Made by a program: the position numbers and the translations under genes. DNA of 64,000 bases, taken from Carboxylicivirga sp. M1479. GTDB taxonomy: Bacteria > Bacteroidota > Bacteroidia > Bacteroidales > Marinilabiliaceae. The stretch is taken from assembly GCF_007097485.1 (NCBI RefSeq), contig NZ_VKDE01000022.1, forward strand, positions 62,001-126,000. The letters are read 5' to 3'. Positions 52,735 through 62,067 of the stretch are shown here, piece by piece; position 1 is the first letter of the stretch; the number at the start of each line of letters is the position of its first letter. Under the pieces are notes generated by a model, which saw nothing but the letters and a program-made list of their open reading frames with translations, ran no database searches and had not been told where the DNA came from.

Positions 52735-53499
52735 TTAATTATTTACATAATCCATAACTAAAATAAAGGTTGTAATTGATGAAAGAAGTAGCGCATATGG
52801 GAAAGTATCCATTCCCCACCTTCTTCGCTTTAAAGGCTCTACATACAATACATCATTTGAGCGCAAATAGTAATATGGCGATGAGAATATCCTATCAGAA
52901 GTAAGGTCAATAATTTGCTTAGTTGTAACGTTATTTTCTTCACGCACAATCATCACATTTTGTCTGTTTCCATACTCGTGTATATCGCCAGCCATACCTA
53001 AAGCCTGGAAAATATTTATGTGATCGCTTGAGTAGTAATAACGCCCTGGCCGATTGACATAACCAACCAAGGTAATACTCTTATTAACGAAGTTTATTTT
53101 CACAGATGGTTGATAAAGGTAATCCTCCAACTTTTCTTCCATATAATCAGCAGCTCCTTCAATCGTAAGTTCCGCTATTCTAATTTTACCAATGACTGGC
53201 AGGTTGACATTACCAAACTCATCAACACGGTACGATATAATTGAAAGCCCCTCGGGGGTGGTAGTACTGTATAATCCCTGTTGCTGTTGCTCCAGAAAAT
53301 TCGATCCTTCTCTATCGGTGCTCATCACCTCGATGTAAACCTCATCAAATGGCTGAATTGTTTGCTGTGTTTTTACAACATCATGAGCTTCGTCCATATA
53401 TTTATCATCTACAGTATCCTGTAAGTAGATAATTTCTTTATGAGGAACACACCCATTTAATGTAAAAAGGGTAAGAATCAGGAGATATATCGAACGCAT
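52735..53499 (-). CDS. Wza-type outer-membrane polysaccharide export lipoprotein
   Basis: The 254-residue protein starts with a lipoprotein signal (LTLFTLNGCVPHKEI). Residues 45-130 form the Poly_export domain (PFDEVYIEVMSTDREGSNF, VDEFGNVNLPVIGKIRIAELTIEGAADYMEEKLEDYL) and residues 135-215 the SLBB domain (SITLVGYVNRPGRYYYSSDHINIFQALGMAGDI). A C-terminal transmembrane helix (FPYALLLSSITTFILVMDYV) probably spans the outer membrane or anchors the complex. It is the first gene of the export unit, followed by Wzc after one base. Confidence 0.93.
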   Translation of the reverse strand: MRSIYLLILTLFTLNGCVPHKEIIYLQDTVDDKYMDEAHDVVKTQQTIQPFDEVYIEVMSTDREGSNFLEQQQQGLYSTTTPEGLSIISYRVDEFGNVNLPVIGKIRIAELTIEGAADYMEEKLEDYLYQPSVKINFVNKSITLVGYVNRPGRYYYSSDHINIFQALGMAGDIHEYGNRQNVMIVREENNVTTKQIIDLTSDRIFSSPYYYLRSNDVLYVEPLKRRRWGMDTFPYALLLSSITTFILVMDYVNN

Positions 53500-53637
53500 A
53501 ATGTATTTTTAAATTAAATAGATCATTACCAAAATAAAAACAATTGAATCAAGATGTTCCATTATTTTATTAACTGTTGGTAATACTTCATCAACAACAC
53601 AATTACTTACATGAGTTATAAGTACCATCATACAAAA

Positions 53638-53672
53638 TGAAGAGGCAGGCCTAATTATTACCCACCTCTTCA
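53638..53672 (-). terminator. Terminator behind the T9SS beta-helix gene
   Basis: Stem TGAAGAGG (53638-53645) with CCTCTTCA (53665-53672), followed on the minus strand by TTTTG. It separates the large secreted-protein gene from the Wza-led polysaccharide operon, so the two probably have their own promoters. Confidence 0.6.
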
Positions 53673-53691
53673 AACATTTTATGATCAACTT

Positions 53692-56634
53692 TTATTTTAC
53701 AATTAACTTATGCGTCTTGCTTTCTCCTGTTGGCAATAGGACATTAAGAATGTATACTCCTTTTGCTAAATCACTAACATTTACAGGACTTGCTAGCTGG
53801 TTCTGGTTAACTACTTTAACCAAACTTCCAGTTCCATTATAAAACTGCACCTGTTGCACATCGCCTGTAATATTTAATACATCATATACAGGGTTAGGAT
53901 AAATTTTAAAAGCAGCCAGCTCTTTCATGTCAATTGATGTTGACGTACCAAAACCAATCTCAAGAGTTGAGTTTTCGGTTAAGATTCCAACGGTAATAGT
54001 GAAAGTTCCATCATTATTATCAATAAGATCTCCACTTACGTCGCTACCATTTAATGTTAATGTAGAAACTTCATTACCACCTTCAGGAGTTAAAACAATA
54101 TCGATGAACTCATCATCAAATAATTCCTGTGGGCTTACATGACTTACTGCACCACCTGGTGACGCTGTAATGTCTAATAAATAGTATTGTTGAAATACGA
54201 TATTCAATGTAGCATCAGCCGTTAAATCTTTGACGGCATAACTATAAGAACCATCTTCATTTTCAACAAGTAAGTCGCTTACATCCGTACCATCCAATTG
54301 AATCTCTGTAATTTTATACTGACTTTCTGGTGATATCATTAGGTCTAACTCTTCCCCTTCGATTATCCTGTGTTCATCAATATGGCTCGCGCTACCACCT
54401 GCCGAAATTGTAATATTGATGGTATAATAACGGGTGAATTCAATATCTAAAACAGCATCATCTGTTAAACCACTTACCGTATAGGTATATGTTCCATCAG
54501 TATTATCGACAATATTTGCAAGCACATCCACATTATCAAGATTAACGGCTGTAATTGCATACCCTAAATCAGGTGTAATTGTTATGTCTATCTCATTACC
54601 CTCTAATAAAGTAACATCACCAGTTGGTGAAGCTACTCCACCAACAGCCGTAGTCACTGTTAAGGTATGAATCAAAGCGAAATCAACAACAACGGTATGT
54701 GATGCATCCACATTTTCGAAGATATAGCTATATGTGTCATCTCCGTTATCTGTTACATTCTCGATTTGCTCCTCACCATCTATCAAAATAGAACGCAAAT
54801 CGAAACCTGTTGAAGGATCTATGTCTACTGTTAATGAGAAACCTTCGTAAATAGTGTTTACTCCACTTGGTGTAACATCACCACCAGCATCTCCTGTTAC
54901 TTCAATTGTGTGCTCAGTAAGAGAAGCAAAAACAACAACAATATCCAGATTTTCATTAATATTGCTTACGTTGTAAGTAAATACACCTTCATCCTCTACC
55001 AGTTCACCTATTCTATTTTCTCCATTAACGGTGAATGTATAAATCTGATGGTTGGCATCTGGCGTAAAGTCGTACGATACACTTCCTCCGGCAACAACAT
55101 TACTTGACGACATTGGTGAATAAATACCATTTCCGGTAGCATCAATTGTAGCTATGTAAAATTCTAATTCATATGCGCCAATATCAATTCGGTTTTGCAC
55201 AACACGCTGTTCGATATTTAAATCTTCGTCGCCAACATCAACACCTGTTAAATCAGCAAGTCCAGCGTTTAATAATGGAGAGCTTATACCAAATGTCCAA
55301 TCAGCTGCCATGATATTATTTCGCTCCGCTGGTGTGGTTCCTCTACCAATGTAACTGGATAGTAAGGTAAATTGAGGCCCTTCACTATTTGCATTTACTT
55401 CGCTAAGGTTTATTAAATCGGTTCCTACAGCGTTATTAATATCGCTAATTGCACAATTGGTGAGAACAGTTTGAGCACCTTCATCTATTTGGTCGGCAGG
55501 AGGACTACCAAAGCAGTCGTTACCCCATATAACTACATTGGTTAATATCGTAACGTTAGCATTTTCATCATCATCAAAAGTAATAACTCCACCACCAGAA
55601 TCGTTTGATTGGTTGTGAACAACAGTCGTATTTAATACTGTTCCATGACTATAAATATAAATACCACCACCATCTGCCCAAGCAGTATTGTTAGCTACTA
55701 AACAATTTTTAATTATACCTCCTGTTGTTGCTACTGGAGTTACTTCATCGGAGTAGGAATATATACCACCACCATGGCTATCTGCCACATTATTTATAAT
55801 TCGACACTTATCAAAAGTACCTTCGGTACAAGCTATTGCACCTCCTCTTCCGACACTATAATTATTATAAAATTCACATTCTGTTATTTCACTACCCGTT
55901 AAGTGAGCATACAATCCACCACCCAAAGGCGTTCTATCTCCAGCAATTGCCTCATTTCCTACAAATAAACAATTATTAAAAACACCACCGCTATAAGCGT
56001 AAACACCTCCACCTAAATTAGCAGAATTACCAACTAGTGTTACATTATTATATGTTCCTCCATTTCGTGTTTGAATTCCACCGCCACGACCATCACGGTC
56101 GCTTCCATCCGCATAACCCTCAGTAATGACAACATCAGAAAGGACAGCGGTATTTGAAGTATAATCAATTCCATATACAACATGATAAGAATTATCAGAG
56201 ATATCATCTTCCACACCAATATCTCCACTCAAGATAGTTGCATTTGCTTCTCCATATCCGTAATTGCTACGAGCCCCAATCTCACCCTCATCTCCAACAA
56301 AGCCACCAATTATGGAAACCGTATTCGCCATCATAAAACTGATACTTCGTGACTCAACCGTTGCATCGTACCCTTCATCTCCAGGATCTAAGAGATAATA
56401 GCTTTCAGTTGGGGTATAGGTTCCACTAGCTACCCAAACCTCGCCACCTGTAACCGCAAGTGAATTAATTGCTTCTTGTAAATCGCTGGTAGCATCTTCC
56501 CAAGAGTCATGGTCGGCACCAGATGTATAAGCCACCCCATCTGTTTTTACATAAACCCTCTGACCGGTAAGATCAACAGCTGATAAACAGATAAGTAGAA
56601 GTAGTACAGTCGAATTGAGTATAATTCTTCGCAT
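53692..56634 (-). CDS. T9SS-secreted beta-helix protein with five InlB-like repeats
   Basis: This is a 980-residue secreted protein with a signal peptide (1-24). Residues 28-480 form a right-handed beta-helix with many GGGI/GGGV-type turns (GRGGGIQTRNGGTYNN, NLGGGVYAYSGGVFNN, SHGGGIYSYS, DGGGIYIYSHG). Residues about 495-900 hold five repeats of about 80 residues of the divergent InlB B-repeat type (each with G-G-x-x-S/P-...-DGTYTYTV...-DLTADATLNIVF pattern). The last 75 residues are a type A T9SS sorting domain (FKIYPNPVYDVLNITG, GVYILNVLLPTGESKTHKLIVK). It is probably bound to the cell surface and could bind the polysaccharide made next door; this is inference. Confidence 0.92.
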   Translation of the reverse strand: MRRIILNSTVLLLLICLSAVDLTGQRVYVKTDGVAYTSGADHDSWEDATSDLQEAINSLAVTGGEVWVASGTYTPTESYYLLDPGDEGYDATVESRSISFMMANTVSIIGGFVGDEGEIGARSNYGYGEANATILSGDIGVEDDISDNSYHVVYGIDYTSNTAVLSDVVITEGYADGSDRDGRGGGIQTRNGGTYNNVTLVGNSANLGGGVYAYSGGVFNNCLFVGNEAIAGDRTPLGGGLYAHLTGSEITECEFYNNYSVGRGGAIACTEGTFDKCRIINNVADSHGGGIYSYSDEVTPVATTGGIIKNCLVANNTAWADGGGIYIYSHGTVLNTTVVHNQSNDSGGGVITFDDDENANVTILTNVVIWGNDCFGSPPADQIDEGAQTVLTNCAISDINNAVGTDLINLSEVNANSEGPQFTLLSSYIGRGTTPAERNNIMAADWTFGISSPLLNAGLADLTGVDVGDEDLNIEQRVVQNRIDIGAYELEFYIATIDATGNGIYSPMSSSNVVAGGSVSYDFTPDANHQIYTFTVNGENRIGELVEDEGVFTYNVSNINENLDIVVVFASLTEHTIEVTGDAGGDVTPSGVNTIYEGFSLTVDIDPSTGFDLRSILIDGEEQIENVTDNGDDTYSYIFENVDASHTVVVDFALIHTLTVTTAVGGVASPTGDVTLLEGNEIDITITPDLGYAITAVNLDNVDVLANIVDNTDGTYTYTVSGLTDDAVLDIEFTRYYTINITISAGGSASHIDEHRIIEGEELDLMISPESQYKITEIQLDGTDVSDLLVENEDGSYSYAVKDLTADATLNIVFQQYYLLDITASPGGAVSHVSPQELFDDEFIDIVLTPEGGNEVSTLTLNGSDVSGDLIDNNDGTFTITVGILTENSTLEIGFGTSTSIDMKELAAFKIYPNPVYDVLNITGDVQQVQFYNGTGSLVKVVNQNQLASPVNVSDLAKGVYILNVLLPTGESKTHKLIVK

Positions 56635-56776
56635 AACGTTGAGTATTTGATTAATAATTAATTAAGAAATATCAAGTTATGGGAAAAGATACTTTTATGC
56701 CCAATCTTTACACTAACAAATAGTTATCGTTGATTAAAATGCAGCTAAATAGGTTGAAACCAATAATATGGTCGTT

Positions 56777-57328
56777 TTATGAGCTTACGGTTTTGTAAGC
56801 TGCATTAGAAAACCGTTTTTTAACAAGGCCTACATAAAGCTTGACAAATATTCTTTTGAGTCTAGGTAATTTATCAATAAATAAATGTCCTTCTAAGTGG
56901 TCATATTCGTGTTGAATAACACGCGCTACAAACCCTTCATACTCTTCTGTGTGCTCAATAAAGTTTTCATCCTTATAGTGGATTCTAATTTTATCGGGAC
57001 GCTTAATCGTTTGATGAATACCAGGCAAACTAAGACAACCTTCAGAAAATGACTTATTAGGAGATTCTAACAGTTCAAGTTTAGCATTTATAAAGACTTT
57101 CTTAAAACCTTTTAATTCAGGGTACTCATCTTTAAATACATCAAGGTCAATTAAAAATAAACGAATGGATTTTCCCACCTGTGGTGCCGCCAAACCGATA
57201 CCATCGGTCCGGTATAGAGTTGCCCATAAATCCTTCAAAAACTCATTTAAATGGGGGTAATTGGCACTTATTTTAGTTGCCTTTTTCCTCAATACCTGGT
57301 GACCATAAACAGCAATAGGAAAAATCAT
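56777..57328 (-). CDS. def: Peptide deformylase
   Basis: The 183-residue metalloenzyme removes the formyl group from nascent protein N-termini. All three motifs are present: GIGLAAPQVG (43-52), EGCLSLPG (96-103, with metal ligand Cys98) and QHEYDHLEG (139-147, with metal-ligand His residues and catalytic Glu). Its ATG overlaps the stop of ruvX by four bases (ATGA), so the two are translationally coupled. It is typical in length and lies at the end of the unit. Confidence 0.97.
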   Translation of the reverse strand: MIFPIAVYGHQVLRKKATKISANYPHLNEFLKDLWATLYRTDGIGLAAPQVGKSIRLFLIDLDVFKDEYPELKGFKKVFINAKLELLESPNKSFSEGCLSLPGIHQTIKRPDKIRIHYKDENFIEHTEEYEGFVARVIQHEYDHLEGHLFIDKLPRLKRIFVKLYVGLVKKRFSNAAYKTVSS

Positions 57329-57741
57329 ATGCGACTTTGCTCCATATAGGTTTGAAGAATTATGGTTGCACTCACCTTATCAACCATGGCCTTATCCTGG
57401 CGTGCTTTCTTTTTTAAGCCTCCATCAATCATAGCTTGAAAAGCAATTTTTGACGTAAAGCGCTCATCAACCCATTCAATTGGCAGGTCTTTAAAATTCT
57501 TCTTCAATCGGTTAACAAATGGTTCAATGTATTTCATTGATTCAGATTTTTCGCCACTATTTTGTGTAGGGTAACCCACTACAATACGCTCTACCTCTTC
57601 TTCTTTCATGTATTTGACAATAAAATCGAAAAGTTCGTGCGATGGTACGGTAGTTAATCCATTGGCGATGATTTTCATTGGATCGGTTACTGCCAAACCG
57701 CTTTTCTTTCTTCCGTAGTCAATTGCTAATATTCTGCCCAT
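57325..57741 (-). CDS. ruvX: Holliday junction resolvase-like RuvX (YqgF)
   Basis: The 138-residue RNase H-fold protein has MGRILAIDYGRKKSGLAVTD with the first catalytic Asp, ERIVVGYPTQNSGEKSESMKYI, and IEWVDERFTSKIA with the next acidic residues; the final Asp lies in KKARQDKAMVDKVSATIILQTYME. It acts on branched DNA or in 16S rRNA 5' processing. It overlaps def by four bases. Confidence 0.95.
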   Translation of the reverse strand: MGRILAIDYGRKKSGLAVTDPMKIIANGLTTVPSHELFDFIVKYMKEEEVERIVVGYPTQNSGEKSESMKYIEPFVNRLKKNFKDLPIEWVDERFTSKIAFQAMIDGGLKKKARQDKAMVDKVSATIILQTYMEQSRI

Positions 57742-57816
57742 TTATAAACTTTGTTGCAAAGATAGTTTTTATTGGAAGCCTCTATATGTAAATACACTGA
57801 TTTAATTATCAGCAAA

Positions 57817-57845
57817 AAAAGAGCTTCCATTACGGAAGCTCTTTT
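57817..57845 (-). terminator. Terminator of ppdK
   Basis: Perfect 12-bp stem AAAAGAGCTTCC / GGAAGCTCTTTT with loop ATTAC, followed on the minus strand by a run of T. It lies 26 bp after the ppdK stop. Confidence 0.92.
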
Positions 57846-57871
57846 CACATATAGTATTATCGTTATAATTA

Positions 57872-60586
57872 TTAACGAAGGTTTGCTTGTGCAGCAGCTA
57901 AACGTGCGATAGGCACACGGAAAGGAGAACAAGAAACGTAATCTAAACCTGTTCGGTGACAGAACTCAACTGAAGAAGGCTCACCACCATGCTCACCACA
58001 GATACCTAATTTCAACTCTGGACGAGCTGAACGGCCTTTTTCACAACCCATTTCTACCAATTGACCAACACCTGTTTGATCTAATGCCTGGAATGGATCT
58101 TGCTTTAAGATACCTTTTTCGATGTAGATAGGTAAGAATTTACCAGCATCGTCACGAGAATATCCGAAAGTCATCTGTGTTAAGTCATTTGTACCGAATG
58201 AGAAGAATTCAGCTACTTCAGCTACTTCATTAGCAGTTAATGCAGCACGAGGAATTTCAATCATAGTACCTACCATGTAGTCTACTTTCATTCCTTTCTC
58301 TTCGAATACCTTAGCAGCAGTTGAACGGATCAACTCTTCCTGCATTTTAAGCTCTTTTACAGTACCAATTAATGGAACCATAATCTCAGGCTTAGGATCA
58401 AATCCTTCTTTCTTAAGGTCACAAGCTGCTTCGATAATAGCGCGAGCCTGCATCACAGTAATTTCAGGATAAGTATTTCCTAAACGACAACCACGGTGAC
58501 CTAACATTGGGTTGAATTCGTGTAAGCCTTCAACTTTTTCAGTTACAACTTTCACATCAACACCTAATTTCTCAGCCATCTCTTTTTGAGACTCTAAATC
58601 GTTAGGAGTAAATTCGTGCAATGGTGGATCCAGTAAACGAATAGTAACACCAAACCCGTCCATAGCCTTAAGAATTCCGTAGAAATCCTCACGCTGGATA
58701 GGTAATAATTTAGCCAATGCTTCTTCACGACCTTCAACCGTTTCGGCTAAGATCATTTCACGCATTTTCCAGATACGGTCACCTTCGAAGAACATGTGCT
58801 CTGTACGACAAAGACCAATACCTTTAGCTCCAAACTCACGAGCAGTTTGAGCATCAGCAGGAGAATCAGCGTTAGTACGAACATACATACGTGTGTTCTT
58901 TTCAGCTAATTCCATCATCTTACCAAAGTCACCATCTAATGAAGGAGTAATAGTTGCTACTTTACCTTCGTAAACAATACCAGTAGTACCGTTTAATGAA
59001 ATAAAGTCACCCTCTTTGTACTCAACACCATCAATTGACATTGACTTACCTGATACTGTTAAACCAGCAGCAGAAGAGATACAACATTTACCCATACCAC
59101 GAGCTACTACAGCCGCGTGAGAAGTCATACCACCACGCTCAGTTAAAATACCTTCAGCAGCATACATTCCTTTTAAATCTTCAGGAGAAGTTTCGCGACG
59201 AACCAAGATTACTTTCTTACCATCGGCAGCCCACTGCTCAGCAGCTTCAGCAGAAAATACTACTTGACCAGTTGCAGCACCCGGAGATGCAGGCAAACCT
59301 TTAGATAGTTCTTTTGCAGCAGCAATTGCAGCACCATCAAATACAGGGTGTAATAACTCGTCTAATTTATTTGGCTCCTGACGTAAAACAGCTGTTTTTT
59401 CGTCAATCATACCTTCAGCTAACATGTCGATAGCCATTTTAACCATGGCAGCACCAGTACGCTTACCAGCACGCGTTTGCAACATCCAAAGTTTACCATC
59501 TTGAATGGTGAACTCCATATCTTGCATATCGCTATAGTGATCTTCTAATTTTTGCTGTGTTTCATTCAACTCAGCATAAAGTTCTGGCATTGCTTCTTCC
59601 ATTGAAAGGAAGTTTGCTTTACGATCTTCTTCCGAAGTACCGTTACGCTCAGCCCAACGCTTAGAACCAATAGTTGTAATCTCAAGTGGCGTACGTACAC
59701 CAGCAACAACGTCTTCACCCTGCGCATTGATTAAGTACTCACCATTGAATTGATCTTCACCTGTGGCAGCATCACGTGAGAAACATACTCCTGTAGCAGA
59801 AGTTTCACCCATGTTACCATATACCATAGCCTGTACGTTTACTGCTGTACCCCACTCGTCAGGAATCTGCTCCATACGACGGTAAAGAATAGCACGCTCA
59901 GTATTCCATGAATCAAATACTGCACATACAGCACCCCAAAGCTGATCCCAAGGGTTTGTTGGGAAATCAACACCTGCGTGCTCACGAACAACAGCCTTAT
60001 AACCTTCAACCAAAACTTTCAGGTCTTCAACTGTTAATTCAGTATCTAATTTATATCCTTTTGATTCTTTTAACTCATCTAGTACTACTTCAAATGGATT
60101 GTGCTGACCTTCTTCAGCCTCTACACCCATTACCACGTCACCATACATATGGATGAAACGACGGTATGAGTCATACGCGAATTGTTCGTTACCTGATTTT
60201 TCAGCGATGATCTTTACAGCATCATCGTTCATACCTAGGTTAAGAACAGTGTTCATCATACCAGGCATGGATGCACGAGCACCTGAACGAACAGATAATA
60301 ACAATGGGAAAGCCTCACCGGTAGAACCGAATTTTGCATTCATTACTTTTTCGGTAGCTGCTACTCCAGCCTCTACTTCAGCTTTCATTAATTCAACAAC
60401 AGCTTCTTTACCTTTTAGGTTGTACTCGGTACACACTTCAGTTGTGATAGTAAAACCGGCAGGAACTGGAACACCAATAAGGTTCATCTCAGCAAGGTTT
60501 GCACCTTTACCACCAAGCAGATTTTTCATATCAGCTTTACCTTCAGCTTGTCCGTTACCAAAGGTATAAACGCGTTTATTGCTCAT
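57872..60586 (-). CDS. ppdK: Pyruvate, phosphate dikinase
   Basis: The 904-residue enzyme interconverts pyruvate, ATP and Pi with PEP, AMP and PPi. The N-terminal ATP-grasp domain starts GGKGANLAEMNLIGVPVPAGFTITTEVC; the central swivelling domain has the phospho-accepting His in ERGGMTSHAAVVARGMGKCCISSA; the C-terminal PEP-binding barrel has GIGLCRTEHMFF, the loop FNPMLGHRGCRL and FFSFGTNDLTQMTFGYSRDD. The length is normal. It works at the same PEP/pyruvate node as pyk, two genes away. It is monocistronic, with a strong terminator. Confidence 0.98.
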   Translation of the reverse strand: MSNKRVYTFGNGQAEGKADMKNLLGGKGANLAEMNLIGVPVPAGFTITTEVCTEYNLKGKEAVVELMKAEVEAGVAATEKVMNAKFGSTGEAFPLLLSVRSGARASMPGMMNTVLNLGMNDDAVKIIAEKSGNEQFAYDSYRRFIHMYGDVVMGVEAEEGQHNPFEVVLDELKESKGYKLDTELTVEDLKVLVEGYKAVVREHAGVDFPTNPWDQLWGAVCAVFDSWNTERAILYRRMEQIPDEWGTAVNVQAMVYGNMGETSATGVCFSRDAATGEDQFNGEYLINAQGEDVVAGVRTPLEITTIGSKRWAERNGTSEEDRKANFLSMEEAMPELYAELNETQQKLEDHYSDMQDMEFTIQDGKLWMLQTRAGKRTGAAMVKMAIDMLAEGMIDEKTAVLRQEPNKLDELLHPVFDGAAIAAAKELSKGLPASPGAATGQVVFSAEAAEQWAADGKKVILVRRETSPEDLKGMYAAEGILTERGGMTSHAAVVARGMGKCCISSAAGLTVSGKSMSIDGVEYKEGDFISLNGTTGIVYEGKVATITPSLDGDFGKMMELAEKNTRMYVRTNADSPADAQTAREFGAKGIGLCRTEHMFFEGDRIWKMREMILAETVEGREEALAKLLPIQREDFYGILKAMDGFGVTIRLLDPPLHEFTPNDLESQKEMAEKLGVDVKVVTEKVEGLHEFNPMLGHRGCRLGNTYPEITVMQARAIIEAACDLKKEGFDPKPEIMVPLIGTVKELKMQEELIRSTAAKVFEEKGMKVDYMVGTMIEIPRAALTANEVAEVAEFFSFGTNDLTQMTFGYSRDDAGKFLPIYIEKGILKQDPFQALDQTGVGQLVEMGCEKGRSARPELKLGICGEHGGEPSSVEFCHRTGLDYVSCSPFRVPIARLAAAQANLR

Positions 60587-60760
60587 ACTTAGATTATTAA
60601 AAATTTATTATAAAATAGTAGTTATCAACGTTTTCGATTGTTTCGAAATATAAATTTCAAAAACCATACAAATAAACAAAAAATTTGGCAAAGTCACCAC
60701 TATTGAAACCGCTAGGAATGCGTTAATAAATAATAAATTCTGCCTAAGCATCGTGAAATT

Positions 60761-60795
60761 AAAAAAGCGATTCTTTCATCATGGAAAAAATCGCT
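60761..60795 (-). terminator. Terminator of the dihydroorotate-dehydrogenase-like gene
   Basis: Stem AGCGATT (60767-60773) with AATCGCT (60789-60795) and an inner TTTC/GGAAA pairing; on the minus strand it is followed by six T. It lies about 26 bp after the gene's stop. Confidence 0.75.
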
Positions 60796-60820
60796 CTTAT
60801 TTTATTTAGAATCACTAATA

Positions 60821-61831
60821 CTAATTAACAGGATACTTTTTAAGGTATTCTTTTGCTTTCATCAAATAATCAACATATTGAGCTCTTCTATATGCATGTG
60901 GATCATCGACATTCTTTTTAGATAGTTTGCCTTTGAAGTCATCAATACGATTATAGCCCTTAGACTTCATCCAGGCACTTAATTCCTCAAGCATACGCGT
61001 AACCTGAACCACTCCATTTTTATATACAGTGCTCACAATTTGTACAGAGTCAGCACCGGCTAATAACATGGTAATTAAGTCTTCTCCATCAATGATACCC
61101 GTATTGCTACAAATACTGCCCTTAAGGTTACCTGCCAATAAACCAGCAAAACGCAGAGCTAAACGATTATCTCCTTTATGACTCAAATTGTATGGTACAC
61201 GCAGTTTTTCTTCCTTAACATCTATATCTGGCTGGAACAAACGATTAAAAAGGACAAAACCATCTGCACCGTTTTTATCCATCCGATAAACCACATTCAT
61301 CATATTGGTGTAAAACGGACTTAGCTTAACACTTACAGGAATTTTGACTGCAGCTTTAATCTTTTTCAAAATTTCAATACGCTCTTCTTCGATCGTCGCT
61401 GGCGATTTTTCAACATCCGAAATAGTTGAATAGAAGTTCAACTCCAAGCCATCAACTCCAGTTTCTTCCAAATACTTTGCATAATCTACCCAACTTACAT
61501 CGTAAGTACAATTGAGACTTGCGAACACAGGTATAGATACCGTTTCTTTCAATTTTTTAAGAGCTAACAAATGTGCTTTCGGTCCTGAGTGTTCAATCTT
61601 TGGAAATAAAGATGTCATCTCAGCTTGGAGATTATCAAATTCATGCAATTCATCTTCCAACTCGGCTGCCTCTAGGTTAAGTTGTTCTTCAAAAAGCGAT
61701 TTATAGACAATCGCAGCTGCGCCAGCATCTTCTAACTTCTTAGCCATAGACAAGTCTAAAACTAAATTACTGGCTCCAATAATGATGGGATTTTTTAATT
61801 CAATCCCCATGTAAGTGGTTCTTAAATCCAT
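60821..61831 (-). CDS. Dihydroorotate dehydrogenase-like flavoprotein
   Basis: The 336-residue TIM-barrel protein begins MDLRTTYMGIELKNPIIIGASNLVLDLSMAKKLEDAGAAAIVYKSLFEEQ, close to PyrD but with differences at the catalytic loop; VSVKLSPFYTNMMNVVYRMDKNGADGFVLFNR and SNTGIIDGEDLITMLLAGADSVQIVSTVYKNG form the FMN-binding parts. Proteins with this exact opening are annotated as dihydroorotate-dehydrogenase-like in many bacteria and are probably not the pyrimidine enzyme. The substrate is unknown. Situated between ppdK and pyk with its own terminator. Confidence 0.9.
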   Translation of the reverse strand: MDLRTTYMGIELKNPIIIGASNLVLDLSMAKKLEDAGAAAIVYKSLFEEQLNLEAAELEDELHEFDNLQAEMTSLFPKIEHSGPKAHLLALKKLKETVSIPVFASLNCTYDVSWVDYAKYLEETGVDGLELNFYSTISDVEKSPATIEEERIEILKKIKAAVKIPVSVKLSPFYTNMMNVVYRMDKNGADGFVLFNRLFQPDIDVKEEKLRVPYNLSHKGDNRLALRFAGLLAGNLKGSICSNTGIIDGEDLITMLLAGADSVQIVSTVYKNGVVQVTRMLEELSAWMKSKGYNRIDDFKGKLSKKNVDDPHAYRRAQYVDYLMKAKEYLKKYPVN

Positions 61832-62014
61832 GTCAAAGGTGATATTAAAGGGTTTTTAATTTCTTATATACTTTAACAAGGAGCTGATATTAATTGTTTT
61901 AAGTAAAAGATAAAATAGTCCTTATCTCGAACAAATAGAATTGATATTCGATACAATAAAGTGCTTACGTTGTCTTTGAAAACTACTTGCGACATTGTTC
62001 ATGCCCCATAACAC

Positions 62015-62046
62015 AAAAAGGTGTTACAAAACTGCAACACCTTTTT
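62015..62046 (-). terminator. Terminator of pyk
   Basis: Perfect 11-bp stem AAAAAGGTGTT / AACACCTTTTT with loop ACAAAACTGC, followed by T-rich sequence on the minus strand, about 20 bp after the pyk stop. Confidence 0.9.
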
Positions 62047-62067
62047 AAATTATTTTTAGACTGTAAC

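Noticed and set aside
53500-53637. JUMPstart/ops element or NusG-like antiterminator upstream of the polysaccharide operon
   Set aside because: No GGCGGTAG core and no UpxY/RfaH-like gene were found near the wza start.
57726-57932. Frame across the ruvX-ppdK gap
   Set aside because: It covers the strong ppdK terminator and the end of ppdK in another frame.
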